This document shows, in pieces, positions 32,926 to 41,865 of a DNA stretch of 64,000 nt. The notes beneath the pieces are model-generated. The model did no database searches. It saw nothing but the letters and a program-made list of their open reading frames with translations, and was not told the DNA's origin. The number at the start of each line of letters is the position of its first letter. The stretch's first letter is position 1. Location of the stretch: assembly GCA_963828715.1 (NCBI GenBank), contig CAWHFX010000015.1:1-64000 (forward strand), read 5' to 3'. This DNA comes from JAQGMV01 sp963828715 (GTDB taxonomy: Bacteria; Pseudomonadota; Gammaproteobacteria; Burkholderiales; SG8-41). The translations under genes and the position numbers were made by a program.

Positions 32926-33120
32926 ACCCTCACCCTACCCTCTCCCTGCGCCAGGGAGAGGGTATTGCAGCGCGAACGCATCGAAACACTCTCTGCCTGT
33001 GCCGACCGCTCCCTCTCCCTCGCAGGGAAAGGGTGCTGCAGGACGAACGCAATCGAAACACTCTGCCTGTGCCGACCGCTCCCTCTCCCGCACGCGGGGA
33101 GAGGGTTGGGGTGAGGGGGC
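32926..33120. repeat. REP-like intergenic repeat with hairpins
   Basis: Contains CCCTCACCCTACCCTCTCCC, a hairpin ACCCTCTCCC/GGGAGAGGGT (32937-32963) and two further copies of a roughly 70-bp unit (GCCTGTGCCGACCGCTCCCT). It ends GGGAGAGGGTTGGGGTGAGG, the mirror of its beginning. Such CCCTCACCCC elements are widespread in beta- and gammaproteobacterial chromosomes. It sits next to a truncated sigma factor gene. Confidence 0.8.
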
Positions 33121-33150
33121 CGCCTGCCAGGGCGAAGCGCTTAAGCCGCC

Positions 33151-33567
33151 TTACGTGCCGGCATCGAAGACGTCGTGAAGCAGAAACGCCGCGCGCTCTT
33201 CAGGTGCGAGGCGTTCGAGCACGGCCATGAAGGCAACAGAGAGCTCCGACGCCATCTCCGCGGCGCTGTCGGCCGGTGGCGCTTCAGTCACGATCGGGTC
33301 AGGCAGCCAGGGACCTGTGTAGAAATCGCGCTCCGCGCGTAGCTGGCGCAGGCGATCGATGGCGATGCGCGTGACCGTCGTGACCAGCCACGCCTGCGGT
33401 GCGCGAATTTCTTCGACCAGCGCGTGATGCCAGCGCAGATAGGCGTCCTGAACGACGTCGTCGGCTTCCGCCCGCGAGCCGAGCATGCGATACGCGACTC
33501 GCCAGATGCGCCCCCGGTTCTCTTCGAACGAGTGCGCGCGGTCCTGCAGCGCTGAGATAGCAATCAT
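33151..33567 (-). pseudogene. ECF41-like sigma factor, 3' truncated
   Basis: Reading from the ATG at 33567: RAHSFEENRGRIWRVAYRML and GSRAEADDVVQDAYLRWHHA are region 2 (DNA melting, -10 binding) of an ECF sigma factor of the SigJ/ECF41 type. PQAWLVTTVTRIAIDRLRQL follows. The protein ends at AFLLHDVFDAGT-stop, just where region 4 (-35 recognition) should begin, so both the HTH and the SnoaL-like C-terminal domain of ECF41 are missing (about 138 of roughly 290 residues). The REP-like repeat lies 30 bp beyond the stop, suggesting a rearrangement. A longer open frame upstream (from 33618) is possible. Confidence 0.85.
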
Positions 33568-33646
33568 GTCCAGCAGACGAATCGACCGGACAGGTTGTGA
33601 CAGGCGAGCCGCAGGCATGTTCCCGCGTCTCGCCGGCTCCCGTTTC

Positions 33647-35365
33647 TTACGAGCCCTTCGCCGGAACGATCGGCATCAGCAGCCAGGACAATTTGTCGCC
33701 ACCGGAGTAGACGGTGTTGTCCGCACCCGCGTTGTAATCGGCGTGATAGTGCGTATACGGCGCGCTGCCAGCGCCGTCGCGCGGCTGGATGTCGAGCCTT
33801 AACCTGTGACCTTTCTTGAACACCATGGATGTCGGCCAGATCTCGATCTGGCATTCGACAGGCTGGTTCGGCTCGAGCCACCAGCGCTCGTCGTGCGCGT
33901 GATAGGGCCGATACGGCAGCGACTTCTCGTTATCGAGCTTGCGGTGCGACGCGCGCAACCAGCCTTTCGTGACGCACGGAATCGGCTGGCCGTGCTGGCC
34001 GACCTCGCACACGTCCTTGCCGTCGGGCCCGATGTTGCGCAGGGTGACGAAGATGTCCATATCTTCCGACGTGCTGGAGACCCACAGGTTCATCATCAGC
34101 GGGCCGGTTATCTCGGTGTCTTCCGGCATCGGACCCGACTCGAACGACACGCCGGTGCGGCCGGTATTGCCGTGCGTCGTTGAAAGCGACGAGCCCGACG
34201 CGATGCCGGCCTTGGTCGATCCCGATGCCGAGTAGGTGAGCTTCTTCTCTTCCTTCGTCGGCTCGCAGAACAGATCGCCCTCGGCGGCCATCGTGTCGCC
34301 CGAAGGCTCGTCGGTATTGATGCGCAGATAGACCTTCGTCCACTGCGTGCGCGCGAGCGGCCATTCGCTTTCCTGACGGAATGCATAGCGCTCCGGGCTG
34401 CCGCCGGTGCGGATCTCGAGCTTGACGGCCGGCTCGTCCATGATGCCCGTGTCGATGCCCTTCAGCCAGTAATCGAACCAGCGCAGTTGCTCAGTACGCC
34501 CTTCCTCCGAATGGAACGGATGGAAGTGGGTGCCGGTGTGGACGCGCAGTTTCTTGTGCTTCGAGGCGGCGAGCATGAAGCCTTCGGTATTGCCGCGCAG
34601 ATGCATGGAAAAGCCACCCCAGTTGCCGACGCTGTACACCGGCACCGTGATGCGGTCCCAGCGCGCGCTGTTCATGCGCCAGTACTCGGAGTCGAGATCG
34701 TTGCGCATCATGTTCCACATCATGTCGTTGTGAAACGCGTCCGGGTTGAGACCACGCGGCCGGCCGAGCAGATGATGCGCGGTGTGCGTGAGCCACCAGT
34801 TGCCGATGAAGCCCATCGCGAAAATCCCGCCGTGATACGCCTGGTCTCGATACTGGTCCGCACGGCCTTCCCACGGCATGATCGCCTTGAGCGACGGTGG
34901 ATTCAGATTCGCAGCGCGCCACTGCGATGATGCGTGGTAAGAGATGCCGAGCATGCCCACGTTCCCCGAGCACCATGCGCGTTTCGCGATCCATTCGATG
35001 GCGTCGTAGGTGTCCACGCCTTCCTGTATCGAGCTCGGCTCCGACTTCCCCGGCGAACGGCCGGCACCGCGCGCATCGACGCGGACGCAGGCATAGCTGC
35101 GCGGACACCACCACTCCGGATTGACGGTCTCCCAGTTCATATACGGATTCGCCTTCTCTTCGAGATCCGGCGGCGGCACCCACAGCTTGTCTTTCTGATA
35201 GACGCTGATATTGATGATGACCGGCACCTTCTCGGTGGTGTCGGGCCGAAACACATCCGCATAGAGCAGTGTGCCGTCGCGCATGGGAACGAGCACGTCC
35301 TTCTCGACGATGAGTTTCATGTCGCGCGGCTGCGACATGCGCGTTTTCTGTTCGGGGGAATCCAT
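33647..35365 (-). CDS. CocE/NonD-family serine hydrolase
   Basis: 572 residues from the ATG at 35365, though a second ATG 15 codons in (MKLIVEKDVLVPMRDGTLLY) may be the true start. DVFRPDTTEKVPVIINISVY and RVDARGAGRSPGK are alpha/beta-hydrolase features; GMLGISYHASSQW carries the nucleophile Ser (GISY), THFHPFHSEEG the likely His region. The C-terminal half (SFESGPMPEDTEITGPLMMN) is the jelly-roll domain of X-Pro dipeptidyl peptidase / cocaine esterase type. It hydrolyses an ester or amide; the substrate is unknown. A Bug protein gene follows upstream in the same direction. Confidence 0.93.
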   Translation of the reverse strand: MDSPEQKTRMSQPRDMKLIVEKDVLVPMRDGTLLYADVFRPDTTEKVPVIINISVYQKDKLWVPPPDLEEKANPYMNWETVNPEWWCPRSYACVRVDARGAGRSPGKSEPSSIQEGVDTYDAIEWIAKRAWCSGNVGMLGISYHASSQWRAANLNPPSLKAIMPWEGRADQYRDQAYHGGIFAMGFIGNWWLTHTAHHLLGRPRGLNPDAFHNDMMWNMMRNDLDSEYWRMNSARWDRITVPVYSVGNWGGFSMHLRGNTEGFMLAASKHKKLRVHTGTHFHPFHSEEGRTEQLRWFDYWLKGIDTGIMDEPAVKLEIRTGGSPERYAFRQESEWPLARTQWTKVYLRINTDEPSGDTMAAEGDLFCEPTKEEKKLTYSASGSTKAGIASGSSLSTTHGNTGRTGVSFESGPMPEDTEITGPLMMNLWVSSTSEDMDIFVTLRNIGPDGKDVCEVGQHGQPIPCVTKGWLRASHRKLDNEKSLPYRPYHAHDERWWLEPNQPVECQIEIWPTSMVFKKGHRLRLDIQPRDGAGSAPYTHYHADYNAGADNTVYSGGDKLSWLLMPIVPAKGS

Positions 35366-35374
35366 GAGTGATCC

Positions 35375-36382
35375 TTAATCGATTCGAATGTTTGCCTGCT
35401 TCGCGACCTTGAGCCACGTCGGAATCTCGCGCTTCAGGAGGTCCCTGAATTCCTCGGGCGTCGTGCTGCGCGGTTCGAGACCGACCGCGGCGAAGCGTTC
35501 CTTCGTCGCGGGGTTCGCAAGGACCTTCACGATCTCTGCATTCGCTTTAGCCACGATCGCGCGCGGAGTTCCGCCCGGCATCACCATGCCATACCAGACG
35601 TCGAACTCGAAACCGGGCAGCGCCGCCTCCGCAATCGTCGGCAGCTCCGGCGCAACCGCCGCGCGTTTAGCGCTCGTCACCGCGAGCACTTTCAGCTTGT
35701 CGCTTTTCGCTTTCACATACGGCAGCACCGTCGCCAGTCCCACGAGCAGACCTTGAATCTCTCCACCGAGAATCGCCGTCATGCCCGGCCCGGTTCCCTT
35801 GTAGGGCACGTGATCGAGCTTGATCCCGCCGGTGAGTTGCAGCAGCTCGGTGCCGAGATGGCTCGCCGTTCCGACACCACCTGACCCGTACCGCAATGCA
35901 CCCGGCCGGCTCTTCGCATAGGCGATGAAGTCCTTCATCGTCGTCGTGGGAACGGCGGCGGAGACGACCCACACGAACGGCTGCGATGCGACCATAGACA
36001 CCGGCGTCAGGTCTTTTTGTGGGTCGAAAGGAAGATTGGGACGGACGGCCACGGCGAACGAGATGTGGCCGTTGCTGCCGAGACACATCGTGTAGCCGTC
36101 GGGCGCGGACTGCTTGGCGACGGATGCAACCGCGGGAATGCCGCCGGCGCCGCCGCGATTGTCGACGACGACGGTCTGTCCCCATGCGTCCTGCAATCCC
36201 TGCCCGATCAGGCGCGCGACGATGTCCGTCCCGCCGCCCGGAGCACTCGGCACGACGAGCCGAATCGGCTTGGTCGGATAGTTGACGGCGTTATCGGCGG
36301 GACTCGCGCGCTGTGCCTGCGCATGCGCAAGCGTGACGCACGCGCCGGCGACGATGAAGCCGAGACGGGAGAGAAAGACCAA
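35375..36382 (-). CDS. Bug (TctC) family solute-binding protein
   Basis: 335 residues from the ATG at 36382, with a signal peptide (RLGFIVAGACVTLAHAQAQ). YPTKPIRLVVPSAPGGGTDI and VVDNRGGAGGIPAVASVAKQ are the two typical Bug motifs that make the ligand-carboxylate pocket; SAPDGYTMCLGSNG, HVPYKGTGPGMTAILGG and PELPTIAEAALPGFEFD follow. Bug proteins bind mono- or dicarboxylates for tripartite transporters or act as sensors. No TctA/TctB genes are nearby, usual for this large family. It ends nine bases before the CocE start, suggesting co-transcription. Confidence 0.95.
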   Translation of the reverse strand: MVFLSRLGFIVAGACVTLAHAQAQRASPADNAVNYPTKPIRLVVPSAPGGGTDIVARLIGQGLQDAWGQTVVVDNRGGAGGIPAVASVAKQSAPDGYTMCLGSNGHISFAVAVRPNLPFDPQKDLTPVSMVASQPFVWVVSAAVPTTTMKDFIAYAKSRPGALRYGSGGVGTASHLGTELLQLTGGIKLDHVPYKGTGPGMTAILGGEIQGLLVGLATVLPYVKAKSDKLKVLAVTSAKRAAVAPELPTIAEAALPGFEFDVWYGMVMPGGTPRAIVAKANAEIVKVLANPATKERFAAVGLEPRSTTPEEFRDLLKREIPTWLKVAKQANIRID

Positions 36383-36470
36383 TGTTCCTCCGGGGAAAGC
36401 GGCTGACGGCGCTGCCGCTCTGTTCTTGCCCTGATGTTAGCAGAATGCCATCATCGACCGACCTGATAGC

Positions 36471-36590
36471 GTGTCGGACTTGCTATCCGACACGCTACGA
36501 AGGAAAGGAGGTTACGGAGGGAAACCATCGGTGTCCCTCTGTTCCGTAGGGCGGCGAGGCCCGAGCCTTCAGGCGAGCGCTGCCCCCATT
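36471..36590. repeat. Dispersed repeat with hairpin, copy of the 49303 family
   Basis: Begins with the hairpin GTGTCGGA...TCCGACAC, then GGAAAGGAGGTTACGGAGGG and GTCCCTCTGTTCCGTAGGGC, ending CGAGGCCCGAGC. Three tandem copies occur at 49303-49740 and a partial inverted copy at 56117. Confidence 0.85.
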
Positions 36591-36604
36591 GAGGAGATCA
36601 TCAA

Positions 36605-37526
36605 ATGAAAGTCGGATTCATCGGTCTCGGCACCATGGGCGGTCCCATGGCGCTCAATGCACGGAAGGGAGGACACGAGCTGATCGTGAACGACCTCAGG
36701 CGCGATGCAGCCAAGCCGCATCTGGAAGGCGGCGCCCGCTGGGCAGCGAACGCCCGCGAAGTCGCTGCCGAGGCGGAGATCATCCTCACCTCGCTGCCCG
36801 GTCCGCGCGAAGTGGAAGCGATTTCGAACGACCTGCTGGGGACGATGCGCAAGGACGCGGCGTGGTTCGACCTGAGCACGAATTCGCCGACGGTCGTTCG
36901 AAGGATACACGCGCGCTTCGCCGAAAAAGGGCTTGCGATGCTCGACTCGCCGGTGAGCGGCGGCCCGTCCGGCGCGCAGTCCGGGAAGCTCGCGTTGCTC
37001 ATCGGCGGCGATCGCACGGTCTTCGATCGCTTCCGTCACGTGCTCGATTCGATCGGAGACCAGGTCATCTATATCGGACCGATCGGCGCGGGTTCCGTCG
37101 CGAAGCTCGTGCACAACTGCGCGGGATACATGATCCAGACGGCGCTCGCCGAGGTCTTCACGATGGGTGTAAAGGCCGGCGTCGATCCGCTCGACCTCTG
37201 GGCCGCGGTTCGTCAATGCTCGCTCGGACGCCAGCGCACGTTCGATCGCCTCGGCAAGCAGTTCCTGCAGGGCTCGTTCGAGCCGCCGGATTTCGCACTG
37301 CAGCTTGCGCACAAGGACGTGACGCTTGCGACCGAGCTCGCACGCGAGATCGGCGTGCCGATGCGCGTCGCAGCGCTCACGCACGCCGAAATGACCGAAG
37401 CGCTCAATCGCGGCTGGGCCAAGCGCGATTCGCGCGTTCCCATGCTGCTGCAGGAAGAACGCGCCGGCGTGGAGATCAAGGTGCGCGGCGGACAAGATCC
37501 AGGAGGTGCTGAAGCGTGACGGTTAG
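36605..37526 (+). CDS. NAD(P)-dependent beta-hydroxyacid dehydrogenase family protein
   Basis: About 306 residues from ATG 36605. MKVGFIGLGTMGGPMALNAR is the dinucleotide-binding motif; DSPVSGGPSGAQSGKLALLI is the substrate-binding signature of 3-hydroxyisobutyrate dehydrogenase relatives, and GSVAKLVHNCAGYM contains the catalytic lysine. The visible frame ends at 37517, but one indel near 37486 gives ADKIQEVLKRDG and a TAG at 37524, the better end. It would reduce or oxidise a small beta-hydroxyacid or semialdehyde. A paralogue is at 52738. Confidence 0.92.
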
Positions 37527-37538
37527 CTTCACGCTCAA

Positions 37539-38511
37539 GTGAGCATCACGAGGCTCAGCGGCTGGATGGCGCTGTCGTGTGTTGCAGTGGCAGCGGGGCT
37601 CGCCGACGCACAAACGTATCCCGGTAGCGCGATACGCGTCGTCGTCCCCTTTCCGGCCGGCGGCGGCAACGACAGCATGGGGCGCCTGCTTGCACAGAAG
37701 CTCACCGAGACGCTGGGCAAGAGCTTCTACATCGAGAATCGGGCGGGCGCGAACGGCATGGTCGGCAGCGAGTTCGTCGCACGTGCGCCGAAGGACGGCT
37801 ATACGCTCCTCGTGAACGGCGCGAATTTCGTGACGACGCCGAGTCTCTACTCGAAAGTCACGTACGATCCGATCCATCAGTTCGCGCCCATCAGCCTGAC
37901 CGCGATCGCACCCAATGTGCTGGTCGTGCATCCGTCAGTGCCCGCTCGCAACGTAAAAGAGCTGATCGCGCTGGCGAAGGCGCGGCCGAAGCAGGTGAAC
38001 TTCGCGGGCTCGGGCAGCGGCAGCACGCCTCATCTCGCCGGCGAGCTGTTCCGGACGATGACGAATACGCAGATGCTTCACATTCCGTATCGCGGCACGG
38101 GACCGGCCATTACAGGGTTGCTCAGCGGCGAAGTCGAGACGATGTTCATGCCTGCGCTCGCCGCGGTGCCGCTGATCAAGGCCGGGCGGGTGCGCGGCCT
38201 CGCTGTGACGAGCAGGGATCGACTGCCGGCGCTGAAGGATGTGCCGACCGTCTAGGAATCCGGTCTCAAGGGCTACGAATCGAGTCAGTGGTACGGCATG
38301 CTCGCACCGGCCGGGACGCCGACCGACATTCTCACGCTCCTCAACACGCAGGTGGCGAAGATCATGCAGATCGGCAGACATGAAGCAGCACATGGCGGAC
38401 GCCGGTAGTCTCGCGGTTGGCAGTACGCGTGAAGCATTCGCAAAACACCTCGCGGACGAATTGGCGAAGTGGGCAAAAGTGATCAAGGCGTCGGGGGCGA
38501 CGGCGGATTAG
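37539..38511 (+). pseudogene. Bug (TctC) solute-binding protein, disrupted
   Basis: Starts at GTG 37539 with a signal peptide (WMALSCVAVAAGLADAQ). The body is a full Bug protein: YPGSAIRVVVPFPAGGGNDS, ENRAGANGMVGSEFVA, HIPYRGTGPAITGLLSG. An in-frame TAG at 38253, after LPALKDVPTV, interrupts it; the same frame then continues ESGLKGYESSQWYGMLAPAG, and a further shift near 38370 leads to DMKQHMADAGSLAVGS and KASGATAD-stop at 38509. A stop plus a frameshift suggests a real pseudogene, though sequencing error is possible. Confidence 0.88.
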
Positions 38512-38639
38512 ATAGTGTGGCTCGTGACTCGCTTCCGTGACGGGTGCTGAGTGACGAGTGACAAATGCGCGAAGCGCTCCGACGCCCTCGCCGCAAGCAA
38601 GCTCGACCAGCAGAAGAAAGCAGGCGCTGATGGATGGTG

Positions 38640-38729
38640 AATTGCGGGGACAGACTACGACTCACGTCAGTCGTCACTCGTCACTCGTCATTCGTCGCTG
38701 AGTCACTCGTCACTCGTCACTCGTCACAA
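38640..38729. repeat. Simple repeat of a GTCACTC unit
   Basis: The stretch repeats GTCACTCGTCACTCGTCA with small variations (GTCGTCACTC, GTCATTCGTC), i.e. 7-8 bp units, directly upstream of the ThDP-enzyme gene. Diverged inverted units (GAGTGACGAGTGAC) occur at 38549-38563, so the two blocks could pair. Confidence 0.75.
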
Positions 38730-38738
38730 GGTAAACAC

Positions 38739-40478
38739 ATGAACGACACCACGATTATTCACGACGCACCGCTCCCGACTCCGGCGAGTGACGTCGTTTA
38801 CGGCAGTGACGCGATCGCCGAGATGCTGCGCAACCTCGACCTTCCGTATATCGCGCTCAATCCCGGCGCGAGCTATCGCGGGCTGCACGACAGCATCGTC
38901 AACTATCTCGGCAATCGGGCGCCGCAGATGATCCTGTGCCTGCACGATGAAACAGCGGTCTCGCTCGCGCAGGGCTACTGCAAGGCGTCCGACCGCATGA
39001 TGGCCGCGGCGCTGCATTCGAACGTCGGACTCATGCACGCAACCATGCCCATCTTCAACGCGTGGTGCGACCGCACACCCGTATTGATCATCGGCGCAAC
39101 CGGTGCGTGGGATGCGGCGAAGCGGCGGCCCTGGATCGAATGGATCCACACGTGCTCCGATCAGGCCGGCCTCATCCGCAACTACACGAAGTGGGACAAC
39201 CAGCCCGGCTCGGTGCTCGCGGCCGCCGAAGCGCTCCTGCGGGCATCGCAGATCGCGCAGACCGCGCCGCGCGGCCCGGTGTACGTGAATCTCGACGTCA
39301 CGCTTCAGGAACAGGAGCTCGAAAGACTTCCGGACCTGCCCGACGTTTCACGCTTTCCCGTTCCGCAGTCGCCGCAACCCGCCGCGAACTCGATGAGCGC
39401 GGCGGCGCGCCTGCTGTCGGACGCAAAGCGGCCGGTCATGCTCGCCGGCCGCTGTTCGCGACGTCTCGACGCGTGGAAGGCGCGTGTCGCGCTCGCGGAA
39501 AAGCTCGAGATGCCGGTGCTCACGAACATCAAGATCGCAGCCGCGTTTCCGACCGACCATCGTCTTCACCCCGTTCCCCCCGGCAACCGGCTCAGCCCGG
39601 AAGCGAAGAAAATGATCGCCGAGGCCGACGTCATTCTGTCGCTGGACTGGCTCGACCTCGGCGGAACGCTCAAACAGGCGTTCGGCGGCAAGGCGCCGCC
39701 GGCGAAGATCATTCAGGTCTCGTGTGACGCGCATTCACACCGCGGCTGGAGCATGGACTATCACGTCCTCCCGCCGGTGGACGTGTATCTCATGTGCGAG
39801 GCCGACGCGGCCACGCCGCTCCTCATCGATGCAGTCGAGCCGCGCAACGCACGTCCGGAGCTCCCACAGCCGAAGATCCCGGGCGCAACCGATCGCGAGC
39901 TCACGCTGGCGGGCGTCGGCGCAGCGCTCGAAGCTGCCACACGCGGTCTCGACCGCTGCATCACGCGCCTTCCGCTCGGCTGGCATGGCGGTTACGCGCA
40001 TTTCCGGCACCCGCTGGACTACATCGGGTTCGATGGCGGCGGCGGTGTCGGTGCCGGTCCAGGCATCACGGTCGGCGCCGCACTCGCGCTCAAGGGCAGC
40101 GGGCGCATACCCGTGGGCCTCTGCGGCGATGGCGATTTCCTGATGGGCAACACCGCGATCTGGACCGCGGTGCACTATGGCATCCCCTGCATGATCATCG
40201 TCTGCAACAATCGCTCTTACTACAACGATGAACGGCATCAGGAGCACGTCGCGGTTTCGCGCAGGCGTCCGGCAGCCAATGCATGGATCGGCCAGCGTAT
40301 CGAACAGCCCGACATCGATATCGCGGCCATGGCGCGCTCTCAGGGCGCGACGGCGTTCGGGCCGATCGTCACCGTTGACGCGATGAACGATGCGACACAG
40401 CGCGGCGTCGAGATCGTGCGTGGCGGCGGTGTGTGCGTGATCGATGCACGCGTGTTGCCGGGCTACGATGCGGATTGA
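38739..40478 (+). CDS. Thiamine-diphosphate-dependent enzyme (acetolactate-synthase-like)
   Basis: 579 residues from ATG 38739. SDAIAEMLRNLDLPYIALNP and HDETAVSLAQGYCKASDRMM (catalytic Glu that activates ThDP) form the N-terminal domain; the central domain is AARLLSDAKRPVMLAGRCSR. The C-terminal cofactor motif is GDGDFLMGN...VCNN, about 30 residues long as usual. Family members decarboxylate 2-keto acids or make acetolactate; neither can be chosen from sequence. It lies between two Bug proteins and near UbiD and a NicC-like hydroxylase, so a role in catabolism of an aromatic or keto acid is inferred. Confidence 0.92.
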   Translation: MNDTTIIHDAPLPTPASDVVYGSDAIAEMLRNLDLPYIALNPGASYRGLHDSIVNYLGNRAPQMILCLHDETAVSLAQGYCKASDRMMAAALHSNVGLMHATMPIFNAWCDRTPVLIIGATGAWDAAKRRPWIEWIHTCSDQAGLIRNYTKWDNQPGSVLAAAEALLRASQIAQTAPRGPVYVNLDVTLQEQELERLPDLPDVSRFPVPQSPQPAANSMSAAARLLSDAKRPVMLAGRCSRRLDAWKARVALAEKLEMPVLTNIKIAAAFPTDHRLHPVPPGNRLSPEAKKMIAEADVILSLDWLDLGGTLKQAFGGKAPPAKIIQVSCDAHSHRGWSMDYHVLPPVDVYLMCEADAATPLLIDAVEPRNARPELPQPKIPGATDRELTLAGVGAALEAATRGLDRCITRLPLGWHGGYAHFRHPLDYIGFDGGGGVGAGPGITVGAALALKGSGRIPVGLCGDGDFLMGNTAIWTAVHYGIPCMIIVCNNRSYYNDERHQEHVAVSRRRPAANAWIGQRIEQPDIDIAAMARSQGATAFGPIVTVDAMNDATQRGVEIVRGGGVCVIDARVLPGYDAD

Positions 40479-40579
40479 TGAACCGAGGCGTGAACGACGA
40501 GGCATGGCCGCGGTAACGTTGACCGACTGACCGCTCCGTTCGTCCGTGACGGAGGCCGATAACAAGGCCGTCGCGAAGG

Positions 40580-41602
40580 ATGAACGGCGTTGCTGTTCGT
40601 GGTGTCGAGACACTCGTGTTCCTGCAATACGGACGGCTGTTTTCTCTGCGCTGCTGCTGGCTTACAGTTCCGACTTCCCCTCGTGCGCTTGCTGCCGACA
40701 CCACCGACTATCCGACCAAATCCATCCGCGTCATCGTTCCCCAGAGCGCGGGCGGCTCGACGGACCTTGCAGCACGCGTGGTCGCGCTACGCCTGACCGA
40801 CGTAATGAATCAGACACTCGTGATCGACAACCGGCCCGGCGCCGGCAGCCTCAACGGCACCGAAACGGTCGCGAAGGCACCACCGGACGGCTACACGCTG
40901 CTCTGCGTCGCCGCTTCGTTTTCCATCAATCCGAGCCTGCACGAGAAGCTGCCGTTCGATCCGATACGCGATTTCGCACCGATCACGCGTCTCGCCGCCC
41001 TGCCTCACATTCTCGTCGTCCACCCAACGCTACCGGTGAAGAATGTGAAAGAGCTGATCGCGCTCGCGAAAGCGAAGCCCGGCACGCTCAACTACGCCTC
41101 GAGTGGCGTCGCGACGAGTACGCATCTCGCGACCGAGCTGTTCAAGCACATGACGGGCACGGACATGGTCCAGGTCCCTTTCAAGGGCGGCGCGCCGGGC
41201 ATGGTCGGCCTGCTGAGCGGACAGGTCCAACTCTACTTCGCGACGATCTCGACGGCGCTGCCTCATGTGAAGAGCGGCAAGGTGCGCGCGCTTGCGGTAA
41301 CGACAGCGAAGCGCTCGATCGTGGCGCCTGAATATCCGACGGTCGCGGAGGCCGGCGTGCCCGGTTACGAGCATGCGTCCTGGATCGGCCTGCTCGCGCC
41401 TGCGAGGACGCCGGCCGGCATCGTTACGCGGCTGCAGACCGAATCCGCGAAAGCGGTCGAGCATCCCGACGTCAAAGACCATCTGCTGCGCGACGGTCTC
41501 GAGCCCGTCGGCGATACGCCTCAGGCTTTCGCAGCCGTGATCAAGTCCGAAGTGTCGAAGTGGCGCACGGTCGTGAAAGCAGCGGGCATCAAGCCCGAGT
41601 GA
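40580..41602 (+). CDS. Bug (TctC) family solute-binding protein
   Basis: 340 residues from ATG 40580; the first 36 residues are hydrophobic but not a clean signal, so the start may be off or an indel may lie there. YPTKSIRVIVPQSAGGSTDL, IDNRPGAGSLNGTETVAKAP, PPDGYTLLCVAAS, VPFKGGAPGMVGLLSGQVQL and PEYPTVAEAGVPGYE are the standard Bug motifs. It would bind a carboxylate in the periplasm. It is on the same strand as the ThDP enzyme upstream. Confidence 0.92.
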   Translation: MNGVAVRGVETLVFLQYGRLFSLRCCWLTVPTSPRALAADTTDYPTKSIRVIVPQSAGGSTDLAARVVALRLTDVMNQTLVIDNRPGAGSLNGTETVAKAPPDGYTLLCVAASFSINPSLHEKLPFDPIRDFAPITRLAALPHILVVHPTLPVKNVKELIALAKAKPGTLNYASSGVATSTHLATELFKHMTGTDMVQVPFKGGAPGMVGLLSGQVQLYFATISTALPHVKSGKVRALAVTTAKRSIVAPEYPTVAEAGVPGYEHASWIGLLAPARTPAGIVTRLQTESAKAVEHPDVKDHLLRDGLEPVGDTPQAFAAVIKSEVSKWRTVVKAAGIKPE

Positions 41603-41606
41603 CCGG

Positions 41607-41825
41607 CTACTTCCGTCGTCCGCTTACCAGCAGCACCACGCCCAACCCGATCGCACCGAGGCTTCCCCACAGCGGCACGTTGACCGTTTCCTTTTCCTTC
41701 ACGGAAAGCTCGAGCGGTCCGATCTTCGCCTTATGCTCCTCTTTCGTGAAGCTGAACTGCTGGTAGACCAGACCCAGCGCGCCGGCGACGATGAGGAGGA
41801 TGCCGATAATCTGCGTTGCGTTCAT
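41607..41825 (-). CDS. Small two-helix membrane protein
   Basis: 72 residues from the ATG at 41825, with a GGGAG site. MNATQIIGILLIVAGALGLV is the first membrane helix; FTKEEHKAKIGPLELSVKEK is a charged loop; LWGSLGAIGLGVVLLVSG is the second helix. The layout resembles DUF3185-like proteins of unknown function. It is short but well formed and likely real. Confidence 0.82.
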   Translation of the reverse strand: MNATQIIGILLIVAGALGLVYQQFSFTKEEHKAKIGPLELSVKEKETVNVPLWGSLGAIGLGVVLLVSGRRK

Positions 41826-41865
41826 GTTTCTCCCTGATTATTTTTTGCCGCAATGAAACGTCCGA

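Noticed and set aside
32937..32963. Rho-independent terminator after the NIPSNAP gene
   Set aside because: The hairpin is strong but no T-run follows and it belongs to a repeat family, so it is listed as a repeat.
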